This document shows, piece after piece, positions 49,643 through 57,294 of a DNA stretch of 64,000 nucleotides; position 1 is the stretch's first letter, and every line of letters begins with the position of its first letter. This DNA is from Nitrososphaerota archaeon (GTDB lineage: Archaea > Thermoproteota > Nitrososphaeria > Nitrososphaerales > UBA183). The stretch spans positions 34,396 to 98,395 of the forward strand of contig JAFMAU010000002.1 in NCBI GenBank assembly GCA_029784825.1, written 5' to 3'. The translations under genes were made by a program, and so were the position numbers. The notes beneath the pieces are model-generated. The model had not been told where the DNA came from, did no database searches, and saw only the letters and a list, made by a program, of their open reading frames with translations.

Positions 49643-50121
49643 ACCGAGGGCCCCGTGACGTTGAGGTACAGCCAGTTGGAGGTGTAGAACTGGAAGGAGC
49701 TCGAGTTCGTCTCGTAGATCCAGAGCTCGAAGACGAGGCGGACGTTGGTCCCGTTCTGGCCCAGGCTCAGTGTGATGGGCTCTGTGACGTTCTGGTTGTT
49801 GAGCAGGACCATGCCGTAGGAGGCTATGGGGGGCGCGGCGAGGGGGACGCTCTGGTTGGCATTGGCCCTGGTGCCGAGCTTGGTCAGGACCTGGTAGTAG
49901 GACACCTGGCCCTCGTGGTTCCCGACGTAGAGGTAGAGGGAGAAGTTCTGGCCGGTGAAGACGCTGGTGGGGTAGTTGGCTATCTTCTGGCCGGGGCCGA
50001 GGATGCCCAGCTCGGAGAAGGGCTCGACGTTCCTGTTGGCGAAGTAGTAGCCTGAGACGTTGAAGACGGCGATGAGGACTATGACCCCCACGGCCGCGAC
50101 CTTCATGTCGTCGTCGATCAC
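49639..50121 (-). CDS. DUF1616-like extracytoplasmic domain protein
   Basis: A 160-residue protein: an N-terminal helix (VAAVGVIVLIAVFNVSGYYF) and then a beta-rich domain (FSELGILGPGQKIANYPTSV, FSLYLYVGNHEGQVSYYQVL, FELWIYETNSSSFQFY). The order F(SE)LxxLGP-x-Y-P matches the C-terminal part of DUF1616 proteins. It overlaps both neighbours by 4 bp (50121/50118 and 49642/49639), so the operon is tightly coupled. Confidence 0.76.
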   Translation of the reverse strand: MIDDDMKVAAVGVIVLIAVFNVSGYYFANRNVEPFSELGILGPGQKIANYPTSVFTGQNFSLYLYVGNHEGQVSYYQVLTKLGTRANANQSVPLAAPPIASYGMVLLNNQNVTEPITLSLGQNGTNVRLVFELWIYETNSSSFQFYTSNWLYLNVTGPSV

Positions 50122-50615
50122 GGCTTCTTCACCCTCCAGTCGCTGTGGGTCCTCGACCAGTAGCGCCAGAAGAGGCGGGGGATGTAAAGATAGGCGAGGG
50201 CCGCCAGAGCAACCAGAACGACGGTCTCGACCCCGAGTTCAACCTGGGCCGTCCTGACGGATGCGGCACCAGCCGAAGCCACCCCCGGGGCGGCCTGGAG
50301 CACGTGCGAAGCGCTGTTGTACGCTTGGGTGTAGAGTGATGCTGCCAGTGCGGGGTCGGTCGAGTTAAGCCGGTCGGCCTCCTGGAGAAGAGAGATGGCT
50401 GTGTTAAGCTGAGCCACGAGCGATGTCACATTGCCCCCGCTCCTCTCGGCTGAGAGGACCGCGGCGTAGGCTTGGCTTACCTCACTATCTGCCTGAGAGG
50501 TCTGCGAATGGACAGCTGGGACCATTACGAAGGCTAGCATGACCGTTACTGCGGTAAGAATTGCGAGGCACCTGCGTCGTCGGAGTCCAAAGGTAGCCGC
50601 TGACCGACTCACCAT
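50118..50615 (-). CDS. Secreted membrane-anchored protein of unknown function
   Basis: A 165-residue protein with a signal segment (CLAILTAVTVMLAFVMVPAV), a helical extracytoplasmic domain (SEVSQAYAAVLSAERSGGNV, TAISLLQEADRLNSTDPALA), and a C-terminal helix (VETVVLVALAALAYLYIPRL) ending in a basic tail. First gene of the operon; AGTTTTATGC near 50645 lies about 30 bp upstream and would be its box. Divergent from the archaeosortase. Confidence 0.68.
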   Translation of the reverse strand: MVSRSAATFGLRRRRCLAILTAVTVMLAFVMVPAVHSQTSQADSEVSQAYAAVLSAERSGGNVTSLVAQLNTAISLLQEADRLNSTDPALAASLYTQAYNSASHVLQAAPGVASAGAASVRTAQVELGVETVVLVALAALAYLYIPRLFWRYWSRTHSDWRVKKP

Positions 50616-50720
50616 TCCCGCCCGCCACCGTTTCCACGCATAAAACTATGATTATAGAGAGAATCCGTCACGATAGGGCTTAAGTGGGCCCACCCTTTCA
50701 CGCGTATAGCTCAGCCTAGC

Positions 50721-51725
50721 TTGAACCACGTCAACCAGAATCTATCTCGTCTGTGGCCCCTGGTAGCGGCTGTCGCTTTCACTTTGGTCGTTTATGGCGC
50801 GCCGGTGTTCCTCCTCGTCTCGAAAGTGGGCGAAGTGCTCGGGGGAGTCTTCGATACCTCTGTCCCGGCGTATCCGCTTGCAGGGATGTTCTTCGTGCTT
50901 GTGTTCGTGTCATTTAGGAGGAAGGAGCTAGAACGGCTTTTGGCAGACCAAAGTCGCGACTGGGCCACGACTCTGGCAGGGGTCGTCATAGCCTTCGCTC
51001 CCTTCGCAATTCAGCTTACATTGGGAACTCAAGTCGACGCCTCATACTCTTATGCCGGACTGGCAGTTGTCTGTTCGTTTTTCGGGATCCTGACCGCGAT
51101 CAGGCCTTCACTTTTCCGGTTTCTGGCCCCCTACTTCATGCTCTATGCACTGGCGGTGGGATTTGTCGGCGCGCTGACGGCCTCGTTCGGAGACCCACTT
51201 GCAGTCGTCGTTGCGGTGATAAGCAGCGGTTTCACAAGAGCGCTCGGAGAACCTGTTCAGTGGTCGTCGGTCTACATAACATTCACAGGGGCGGGAGGGC
51301 AAGCCGTCAATCTAGAGATCTCCCAGGAGTGCTCGGGCATCGCTTCGATGTCCATATTCCTTCTCATTCTCGGGATGATGCATCTCGACATGAACTCGAG
51401 CGTGACCAAGAGCGCCTTCTTCGCCTTTGGTGGCTCTGCGTTATTCGTCCTCCTCAACTCTCTCAGGGTAGTCGGCCTCGTGACCGCTGGCATCTATTCG
51501 GGCACCAACCTCATGTGGAACCTGCATGGTTGGCTCGGGTATGTACTTTACATCGTCGGGTACACTCTTCTTCTCTTTCTTTACCTCGGAGCTAAGAAGG
51601 TTCCAGGACGCTCGAGAAACGCCACTGAAGCAGGGACGCTCGTTGGCCAGGGGCTGGGCAATGGCCAGGAGGACAAAAGGGGTTTGGATCCTTTAGAATC
51701 CAGGGAGGGGCTAGACGACGATTGA
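50721..51725 (+). CDS. Archaeosortase/exosortase family protein
   Basis: A 334-residue polytopic protein. The active-site triad of the family is present: Cys204 in ISQECSGIASMSIF, Arg249 in LLNSLRVVGLV and His269 in NLHGWLGYVLYIVG. About eight membrane helices. Archaeosortases cut C-terminal PGF-, PEF- or VPxxP-type sorting tails and attach the protein to lipid. It starts with TTG 50721; CTTAAG at 50679-50684 lies 42 bp upstream. Its 3' end overlaps the convergent secreted gene by 15 bp. A protein with a VPLFP tail is encoded next door. Confidence 0.86.
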   Translation: MNHVNQNLSRLWPLVAAVAFTLVVYGAPVFLLVSKVGEVLGGVFDTSVPAYPLAGMFFVLVFVSFRRKELERLLADQSRDWATTLAGVVIAFAPFAIQLTLGTQVDASYSYAGLAVVCSFFGILTAIRPSLFRFLAPYFMLYALAVGFVGALTASFGDPLAVVVAVISSGFTRALGEPVQWSSVYITFTGAGGQAVNLEISQECSGIASMSIFLLILGMMHLDMNSSVTKSAFFAFGGSALFVLLNSLRVVGLVTAGIYSGTNLMWNLHGWLGYVLYIVGYTLLLFLYLGAKKVPGRSRNATEAGTLVGQGLGNGQEDKRGLDPLESREGLDDD

Positions 51726-52142
51726 GGCGGTGTACACGAGGGTGCCGTTCTGGTCGGAGCCGTTGTAGACCTGTGCTGTTGCGACGGTCACTCCGTTGGA
51801 CGGGGCGGGGATGTTCACATATGCCCGGAACACCGCAAGGTCTGAGACCGAGGCAGTCCCGTGGCCTGCTACGATGTACCCGCTGGTTGAGTTGTAGCTG
51901 ATTACGTAATAGTATTGACCCATCCCGCCTCCGGTGTAGTTGATCTGAAGGTAGGCTGTAGGTAGAAACGTCCCAGGGGTGTACAAGGCAGGCTGCGCCC
52001 AGTATGATTGGAAAGAGTACGCGACGTGGGTCCCAACAGCGTTGTCGTAGGAGCTCAGACCGATGAACACTATCGCAGCTACAGTGACTCCTAAAGCTAG
52101 GAGTCTCTGCTTTCTCTTTTTCCCGTTCAAGTATCGCGTCAT
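51711..52142 (-). CDS. Secreted protein, beta-rich, unknown function
   Basis: A 143-residue protein from ATG 52142, which overlaps the upstream stop as ATGA. The N-terminal basic segment and helix (KKRKQRLLALGVTVAAIVFI) are a signal anchor. The rest is beta-rich (FQSYWAQPALYTPGTFLPTA, MGQYYYVISYNSTSG, VTVATAQVYNGSDQNG). The frame is open further upstream but lies within the other gene. Co-transcribed with the sorting-tail protein; partner role inferred. Confidence 0.7.
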   Translation of the reverse strand: MTRYLNGKKRKQRLLALGVTVAAIVFIGLSSYDNAVGTHVAYSFQSYWAQPALYTPGTFLPTAYLQINYTGGGMGQYYYVISYNSTSGYIVAGHGTASVSDLAVFRAYVNIPAPSNGVTVATAQVYNGSDQNGTLVYTASIVV

Positions 52143-53017
52143 GGGCTCTCTCCGAGGACGGGTTCTGACTTCCTCCATCGAGCCGCTAGGTAGTAAAGTA
52201 AGGGCAACGTGACAAGAATCGGAAGAACCCCTGAAGGAAATAGTGGGACGGCCGTCGGCGTCGAAGATTTGACCGCAACCACGCCTTCGCTCCAAGAGCC
52301 CGATGCAGCGCTGAAGGCCAGAGTGTAAGATCCCCCGCCCCCTCCGTTCTGATAACCAGCTGCGGAGTACACCGTCCCCGTGTTTGCAACGATGAGCGTA
52401 GTTGCCCCCGTCGCGGAGAGCGTGCCACCACTGGTCGTTACACCGGCGAAAATGAAGTCGTTGCCATCCGACAAGGAGCTTACCGTCTGAGACGGCGTAG
52501 TCCCGCTCCCAGCTACCGGGGTGCACGTCCCGTCAAATGGGCTCGCGTCGGTCGTGTCATAGTTGCTTATCCCGAACGCGACCATCCCTCCGGTGGCGCT
52601 CCCCGCGTTTCCGCTTTCTGTCTCTGAAACCGTAGCACTGGAAAGCGTAGAGGCCGCCTTGCCTGCGTAGATGGCGATTATCGGCGCGCTGTTAGTGAGA
52701 GTGCAGACGCTTGAGAATGTTACTCCGGACAGAGTTGGAGTGGCAGGAGTGTCGCCCGTCACGTCTCCGGTGACAATGACGACTATCAAATCGGGCGAAC
52801 TGGAGGTGCTGAGGGACCCTGACATCGTTATGGGATGTGATGATCCCCCACTTGCCGAGCCTACGGTCGCAACACATGCAACCCCACCGCAATCTAGCGC
52901 AGGGGTCGCAGCTAGAGTGACAGGAACCGCTGCCAAGGTTGAAGTGGCGAACAATGCCACTACCAACAGCACGATTGGGATGTTTCTTATCTTTGGTTCG
53001 CGCCTCGAGGGACTCAT
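52139..53017 (-). CDS. Secreted surface protein with C-terminal sorting tail (VPLFP)
   Basis: A 292-residue protein. Signal segment IPIVLLVVALFATSTLAAVP; cysteine-bearing start of the mature part (ALDCGGVACVATVGSASGGS); a long beta domain rich in Ser, Thr and Gly. The C-terminus has VPLFPSGVLPILVTLPLLYY then LAARWRKSEP, that is a short motif, a hydrophobic helix and a basic cluster, the tripartite layout of archaeosortase sorting signals (257-290). It is encoded 0.4 kb from the archaeosortase. Its ATG overlaps the RHH stop as ATGA. Confidence 0.74.
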   Translation of the reverse strand: MSPSRREPKIRNIPIVLLVVALFATSTLAAVPVTLAATPALDCGGVACVATVGSASGGSSHPITMSGSLSTSSSPDLIVVIVTGDVTGDTPATPTLSGVTFSSVCTLTNSAPIIAIYAGKAASTLSSATVSETESGNAGSATGGMVAFGISNYDTTDASPFDGTCTPVAGSGTTPSQTVSSLSDGNDFIFAGVTTSGGTLSATGATTLIVANTGTVYSAAGYQNGGGGGSYTLAFSAASGSWSEGVVAVKSSTPTAVPLFPSGVLPILVTLPLLYYLAARWRKSEPVLGESP

Positions 53018-53223
53018 CTTCTACGTTTGATCCTCCTCTTGCTGACCATCCCCCAGATCGACTCCGTCGTCCCGTTGCCTTCGAAGTAGTCGTCCAGGAT
53101 GGCGTTGACTATCTCGCTCCGGTCGACCTGAAGCTCCTCGAGCTTCTTCGCATGAATGTCCAGCGCGACCACCACTTCTCCGTCGAATGAGACGCCTGCC
53201 CGGATCTTCTTCGAAGACATCAT
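53014..53223 (-). CDS. RHH-type transcriptional regulator (small)
   Basis: A 69-residue protein from ATG 53223: KKIRAGVSFDGEVVVALDIH and AKKLEELQVDRSEIVNAILDDYF is a ribbon-helix-helix fold (strand then two helices with RSEIVNAIL). Basic C-terminus KRRIKRRR. It opens the operon with two secreted proteins. A second, degraded-looking copy lies at 53315-53518, and repeats of GTGCAC upstream suggest an operator for this family. Confidence 0.76.
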   Translation of the reverse strand: MMSSKKIRAGVSFDGEVVVALDIHAKKLEELQVDRSEIVNAILDDYFEGNGTTESIWGMVSKRRIKRRR

Positions 53224-53314
53224 GGGACCCCCTTCGCGGACTTGTCCGGCAGCCCGCCGCTCCTCGGTTCGAGCCTGCGCGGCAGAGCGCCGTGGACCGT
53301 CCAAGGTGGGTTGG

Positions 53315-53518
53315 TCATGAAGCCCTCCGCATGGTCCACCGCCCGCTGACGCCCTCCCAGCCCGATTCCGTTGTGCATCCCCCCGCCTCGAAGAATTCGG
53401 TCAGTACCGCGTTCACCGCCTCGCCCCGATTGGCCCCGAACCCCTTCGGCTGGGGAGAGCGCTTCCCGATTGGCTCCGCTAGTCCGCTGTCGAAAGAGAC
53501 TCCTGCGTTCGCGGTCAT
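53315..53518 (-). pseudogene. Second RHH regulator copy, probably degenerate
   Basis: From ATG 53518 the protein reads MTANAGVSFDSGLAEPIGKR SPQPKGFGANRGEAVNAVLT EFFEAGGCTTESGWEGVSGR. The blocks AGVSFD, EAVNAVL, EF-EAGG-TTES and W align with the RHH protein at 53014, but the central strand-helix part (VVVALDIHAKKLEELQVDRS) is altered. It is likely a decayed duplicate; expression as a modified regulator is possible. It sits just downstream of the repeats at 53542-53565. Confidence 0.5.
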
Positions 53519-53541
53519 TCTGGTAGCCACTGCCCGCTGCT

Positions 53542-53565
53542 GTGCACGTTATGCACACCGTGCAC
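53542..53565 (-). promoter_or_regulatory. Triple 9-bp repeat upstream of the RHH genes
   Basis: GTGCAC at 53542-53547, ATGCAC at 53551-53556 and GTGCAC at 53560-53565 are spaced exactly nine bases apart. Each GTGCAC is itself palindromic. RHH repressors bind such iterated short sites as cooperative dimers. A TATA-like CTATAC lies next to it on the far side (53566-53571, minus strand). Best read as the operator of the RHH operon. Confidence 0.6.
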
Positions 53566-53809
53566 AGTATAGGCACGAGGTGAAAAATGTCTGATAATTG
53601 CATCAAATACGCCCTTTTCTGGTAAAGGCGGCGAAAAGGAAGGTATTTATCTGTTTAACAATTCAACAGGAAACAAGCAAACTCGTGGGCGGTCACGGCT
53701 CTTTTCCCACAAAATCAGACAGAACCCGGCTCGATCATCCAGTTTCCCCGCCACGCAAGGGTACCAAGCCTATTGACATGGGCACCGCACACCCATCATA
53801 TCAGGCACA

Positions 53810-54148
53810 ATGGTTATCTTTCGGCTGCCGACGCTACCTAACAGGTTGGGCTTTGCCCTCGGCCTGCTGGATGCCTTTGACCTGGTGGTCGTGCTCGTGA
53901 TGTTCTTCTTCGCCGCGAGGCTCGTCTTCACGTTCCGCGGCGGGAAGCACCAGAGGCCCTGGACCCTGCTTGCCGCCGGTTCCGGGTGCATCGCAGCCGC
54001 CACCCTCGTCTTTGCTCTGTCGACGGCGATCGTGGGAACCGCCGCCAGCGACCTCCTGTACGCCGGGGCGTTGATCGACTCCATCGCAGGCATCTTGTTC
54101 ACCATCGCATTCGTCGACCAGTACCGAATCTGGAGCCGGCGCGAGTAA
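53810..54148 (+). CDS. Small polytopic membrane protein
   Basis: A 112-residue protein with three to four membrane helices (LGLLDAFDLVVVLVMFFFAA, PWTLLAAGSGCIAAATLVFA, LIDSIAGILFTIAFVDQY). No family recognised. The ATG is preceded by an AT-rich patch with TATTTAT at about 53644-53650. It lies 50 bp ahead of the ACT-V4R gene and may belong to its transcript. Its role is not known. Confidence 0.62.
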   Translation: MVIFRLPTLPNRLGFALGLLDAFDLVVVLVMFFFAARLVFTFRGGKHQRPWTLLAAGSGCIAAATLVFALSTAIVGTAASDLLYAGALIDSIAGILFTIAFVDQYRIWSRRE

Positions 54149-54198
54149 GCCAGGACGGGGTCTTGTCTGACGAATCGCATACAACCGGGGTCTGACTT

Positions 54199-55047
54199 GT
54201 GCAGGACGTAGACGACGGAGTAGGGCGGGCGGCTGTCGCGATGACCGGAGAAGAAGGGTTGGGACCCAAAGACGTGATCGCGGTTCTCTACGACCCGGGG
54301 AAGACCTTCTTCCATGTGGTGGTCACCATGAAGAACGAGCCAGGGGCCCTGGCCGACGTCGCGAAGAAGGTCAGCTCTGCTGGCATCAACGTCCTCGGGG
54401 GGTTCACGAGGGCATCCCCCCAGGAGCCGACCGGGGTCTGGAGTTTCTTCGCCGAGCCCCAGGGGGAGGGTCAGGACTCAGAGAAGGTCAGGCGCGCGAT
54501 CGAATCCTCAAAGTATTGCGAGAGGGTGGACGTGAACACCAGCAGGTCGGGGCTGCTCGTCGACTCCTATCACTTCCCGATCAGGTACAACCCCGGGGAG
54601 AGGGCGGTGATGATATCCCCGGCGACCCTGAGGCTGATCTTCGACCGTCTGATATCCTGGTTCGGGACCGGAGGCGAAGCGATCGTGTACGAGATGGGGC
54701 GGACGGCAGGGCTCTATGGAGGCCAGAGGATGATCAGTCTCATGGGAATGGAGGCCTATGGCGCGCTTCGCGCAGAGATGGTCGGGATCTATGCGGCGGT
54801 GGGATGGGGGAAGGTGACATTGGTAGAAGAGGGGGAAGACAGGGAAGTCTACAGGGTGTCGGGGAGCTTCGAATGCGCCGGGGTAGAGTCGGCGAAGCCC
54901 AAGGCCCAGTTCATGCGCGGGGCGATAGCAGGCTTCGTGCAGGCGAGGAAGGAAGGCGTGCCGAAGTGCGTGGAGACGAAGTGCGAAGCCATGGGGGAAT
55001 CCTTCTGCGAGTTCGTGGTGGAGTCGAAGAGGCACGCCGGCTCGTAG
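54199..55047 (+). CDS. ACT-V4R domain regulator
   Basis: A 282-residue protein. Residues 38-110 are an ACT domain (VVVTMKNEPGALADVAKKVS SAGINVLGG). Residues 125-278 are a V4R (4-vinyl reductase) domain with YEMGRTAGLYGGQRM and the ending CVETKCEAMGESFCEFVV that carries the three conserved Cys. Such small-molecule sensor domains control metabolic genes. GTG 54199 is used; ATG 54241 is possible and would still keep both domains. It precedes the VWA gene and the membrane-actin cluster. Confidence 0.86.
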   Translation: MQDVDDGVGRAAVAMTGEEGLGPKDVIAVLYDPGKTFFHVVVTMKNEPGALADVAKKVSSAGINVLGGFTRASPQEPTGVWSFFAEPQGEGQDSEKVRRAIESSKYCERVDVNTSRSGLLVDSYHFPIRYNPGERAVMISPATLRLIFDRLISWFGTGGEAIVYEMGRTAGLYGGQRMISLMGMEAYGALRAEMVGIYAAVGWGKVTLVEEGEDREVYRVSGSFECAGVESAKPKAQFMRGAIAGFVQARKEGVPKCVETKCEAMGESFCEFVVESKRHAGS

Positions 55048-55244
55048 AGCCTGGCGTCCTGGCAGCCAACCCATTAGGTAGCGGCGCGACCGGGCCCCTG
55101 ACTCCCGGCGCGGGCTAATGCGCGTCGAGGCAGGAGTAAAGCACTGCTCCGCCAGGTGGAGCGTCATGTGGTTGGCCTCCCAGCAGGGGAGTGCGAAGGA
55201 CCCGTCGAACGCAAATATCTATGCCGGCTATCCCCGGAGGCGCC

Positions 55245-56189
55245 ATGTGGGACATACTGTACGCCATCGACGCCTCATCCAGCATGGCCGACACCCACAA
55301 GTCCCCCAGGGGGACAAGCTTCGTCAAGATGGGCCTGGTGACGGAGACCATAGTCGGCCTCCTCGACGGGGGCCAGCTCCCCTTCGGGAGCAGGCTGGGG
55401 GTGATGACGTTCCAGGCGCCCACGAGGCTGGGTGGGATGTTCCTCAAGGGCGGGGAGGAGATGACCAAGGAGGCGATACCCATGGCCCCCATCGACTCCC
55501 TCGCCAAGGACGCCATGAAGCAGAAGCTGGCGGCCATACAGGTCGGTGGGGCGACCCCTTCGGGGATCGCCATCGAGGAAGGGCTCCGGGTGCTTTACGC
55601 CGCCGACGACGGGCCCCTGCGGCGCATCAAGAAGCTGGTGATGATCACAGACGAGAAGTCCAACGTCGGCCCGAAGCCTGAGAGGGTGGTCAGCGACGAG
55701 GTGGCCCTGAAGGCGATAATCGACGTCATAGCCATCGGGAGCAAGATCAACAGGTCGACCCTCGAGAAGGTGGCGTCCAAGACAGGGGGGAAGTTCATGG
55801 TGGTGGAGAGCGCCGAGGAGCTCCTCCAGGCGATGAGGCCGAGGATAGACGTGAGGGGGCTCGGGGTCGACGCCGGGCTCCTGGCGGACGTGGGGAGGTC
55901 CGAGCTGGACCTGGACAAGGGGAGGGGGCTGGGGACCACATCCATGGAGTACCGCCAGGCCCTGGAGAAGGCGAGGGAGGTGAGGGCGAGGGCGAACAAG
56001 CGCCTGATGGAGGTGATGATGCTCAGGGCCCAGGCGGACTCGGACGTGAAGGTCCTGGTCTCCGAGCTCCAGAAGGGGATGCCCATGGCCGACTACGCCC
56101 GCAGGGTCTGGCCCAGGGCCTCCGAGCTGGACCAGGCTGAGAAGGTGGAGAAGGAGCTGAAGGCAGCCATGGATAAGCTGGCAGCCTAG
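55245..56189 (+). CDS. VWA-domain protein
   Basis: A 314-residue protein from ATG 55245, which has GGAGG four bases upstream. The start MWDILYAIDASSSMADTHKS carries the MIDAS DxSxS metal site; PSGIAIEEGLRVLY and KKLVMITDEKSNVGP hold the remaining MIDAS residues. The C-terminal 110 residues are helical and charged (LEKAREVRARANKRLMEVMM, ELDQAEKVEKELKAAMDKL), likely an interaction segment. An upstream ATG at 55221 is possible. Such proteins recruit an ATPase or a partner membrane protein; which one is unknown. Confidence 0.84.
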   Translation: MWDILYAIDASSSMADTHKSPRGTSFVKMGLVTETIVGLLDGGQLPFGSRLGVMTFQAPTRLGGMFLKGGEEMTKEAIPMAPIDSLAKDAMKQKLAAIQVGGATPSGIAIEEGLRVLYAADDGPLRRIKKLVMITDEKSNVGPKPERVVSDEVALKAIIDVIAIGSKINRSTLEKVASKTGGKFMVVESAEELLQAMRPRIDVRGLGVDAGLLADVGRSELDLDKGRGLGTTSMEYRQALEKAREVRARANKRLMEVMMLRAQADSDVKVLVSELQKGMPMADYARRVWPRASELDQAEKVEKELKAAMDKLAA

Positions 56190-56463
56190 GCGCAGGGAGA
56201 CGGGGGGAGCGCGCTCGGGCAGGCCGTGAGCGCCTGGTCCACATCTGCGATGCGGCTCCATTCTACCCTCCTGACTCTTCCACCAGCTCCCTGAGCCGGC
56301 GGACGGCTTTGTCCGGGAGTTAGGGCGCGATGCTGGTCATCACACAATCAAAACACAGATGCAAAGCCCCTGCCCCGGCCCCAATGAGAGATTGAAGCTC
56401 TGAGCTGGCTCAGTCAGATGCGGCTCCGCTCTGAGTACTTAAGCCGGGACCACTTCGTCATAT
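56190..56463. other. Intergenic stretch, promoter region only
   Basis: About 270 bp with no supported gene. The useful sites are an ACTTAAG box at 56436-56442 and a TATAAG at 56461-56466. The first would start transcription close to 56464, exactly where the structured leader begins. Nothing else recognisable is present. Confidence 0.4.
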
Positions 56464-56580
56464 AAGCCGGCCCTAACATCTTAGGGGAGTAGTGTAAACG
56501 GAGCCTCCGAGCCGGCAAAATTAGGGGATTAGCATATACCACCGCGTAGGGTGCATCCTAACTCATTAGGTGGCCATGCA
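56464..56580 (+). ncRNA. Candidate structured leader / riboswitch-like element
   Basis: A three-stem element: P1 GCCGG (56466-56470) with CCGGC (56512-56516); P2 CCCTAA (56471-56476) with TTAGGG (56481-56486), loop CATC; P3 CGGA (56499-56502) with TCCG (56506-56509), loop GCC. Next is a second hairpin CCTAA (56557-56561) with TTAGG (56566-56570), whose 3' arm overlaps the GGTGG ribosome site of the GTG at 56581. A 16-base motif TTAGGGGAnTAGnnTA repeats at 56481 and 56521, 40 bp apart. No known riboswitch class recognised. Confidence 0.45.
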
Positions 56581-57294
56581 GTGAAGTCGTTTTCCTTCAA
56601 CGCGGCGGCGATGTTGGTAATCTTCGCTTTCAGCGGACTCATTTTCCTCGGCCTCGGCATCCAGTCCCCCCTGGTCGTCTACGGGACCGGGGGCACCCTA
56701 ATTCTCGTCACGATAGCCTTCGCCCTCCGGAACGCGAGGCGGGGCCACCCTGCCGAAGGGGAGTCGGAGAGCGAGAGGACCAGGGAGATCCTCCACAGGC
56801 TGTTCCTCCTCCTCTACGTCCAGTACGCCTACTACTGGGGGACCTTCGCCGCAGGGATGTTCACCAACTACTACTTCGTGGTCCCGCAGAGCCTGCAGTC
56901 GACGGCCCCGTCCATAGTGACCGAGGTGCTCATGGCCCCGGACCTCTTCACCCACGTCCTGATGGCGATCCTCAGCACCAGCATGAGCATCCCGGTGATC
57001 TACCTGGCGAGGGGGATCAAGCTGAGGGACGTCACCAGGCTCCACATGAGCGCCATCAGCGTCAGGCTGATCGGCTTCGTCATGGGCCCGCTCTACATCT
57101 ACTACATGACCTCCTCGATATCCATCGCCTTCTCCGGGAGCGTGGCCTCGCTGATCATGGTGTCCGTCTTCGGGGTGGCCGTGTTCCTCACCCTCCTGAG
57201 CAGGATATTCATCGTCAGGGAGGACGTCCGGCTGAAGTCCGTCGCCATATCCCAGCAGGCCCTCAGGGCGCCGGCTGGAGGGGAGGGGAGGTAG
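56581..57294 (+). CDS. Polytopic membrane protein 1 of the VWA-actin cluster
   Basis: A 237-residue protein from GTG 56581 (GGTGG eight bases upstream). Two helices lead in (FNAAAMLVIFAFSGLIFLGL, LVVYGTGGTLILVTIAFALR), then a charged loop, then a four-helix unit (YYWGTFAAGMFTNYYFVVP, LFTHVLMAILSTSMSIPVIY, and two more). The His in the second helix of the unit recurs in the next two proteins. No family recognised. Starts the transcript that ends with the actin-like gene. Confidence 0.72.
   Translation: MKSFSFNAAAMLVIFAFSGLIFLGLGIQSPLVVYGTGGTLILVTIAFALRNARRGHPAEGESESERTREILHRLFLLLYVQYAYYWGTFAAGMFTNYYFVVPQSLQSTAPSIVTEVLMAPDLFTHVLMAILSTSMSIPVIYLARGIKLRDVTRLHMSAISVRLIGFVMGPLYIYYMTSSISIAFSGSVASLIMVSVFGVAVFLTLLSRIFIVREDVRLKSVAISQQALRAPAGGEGR

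Noticed and set aside
53598..53900. 100-residue plus-strand frame before the small membrane protein
   Set aside because: Out of frame with the clearly hydrophobic gene at 53810 and without a domain.
55275..56261. 328-residue minus-strand frame opposite the VWA gene
   Set aside because: Pro/His/Leu-rich antisense shadow; the MIDAS motif on the plus strand is decisive.
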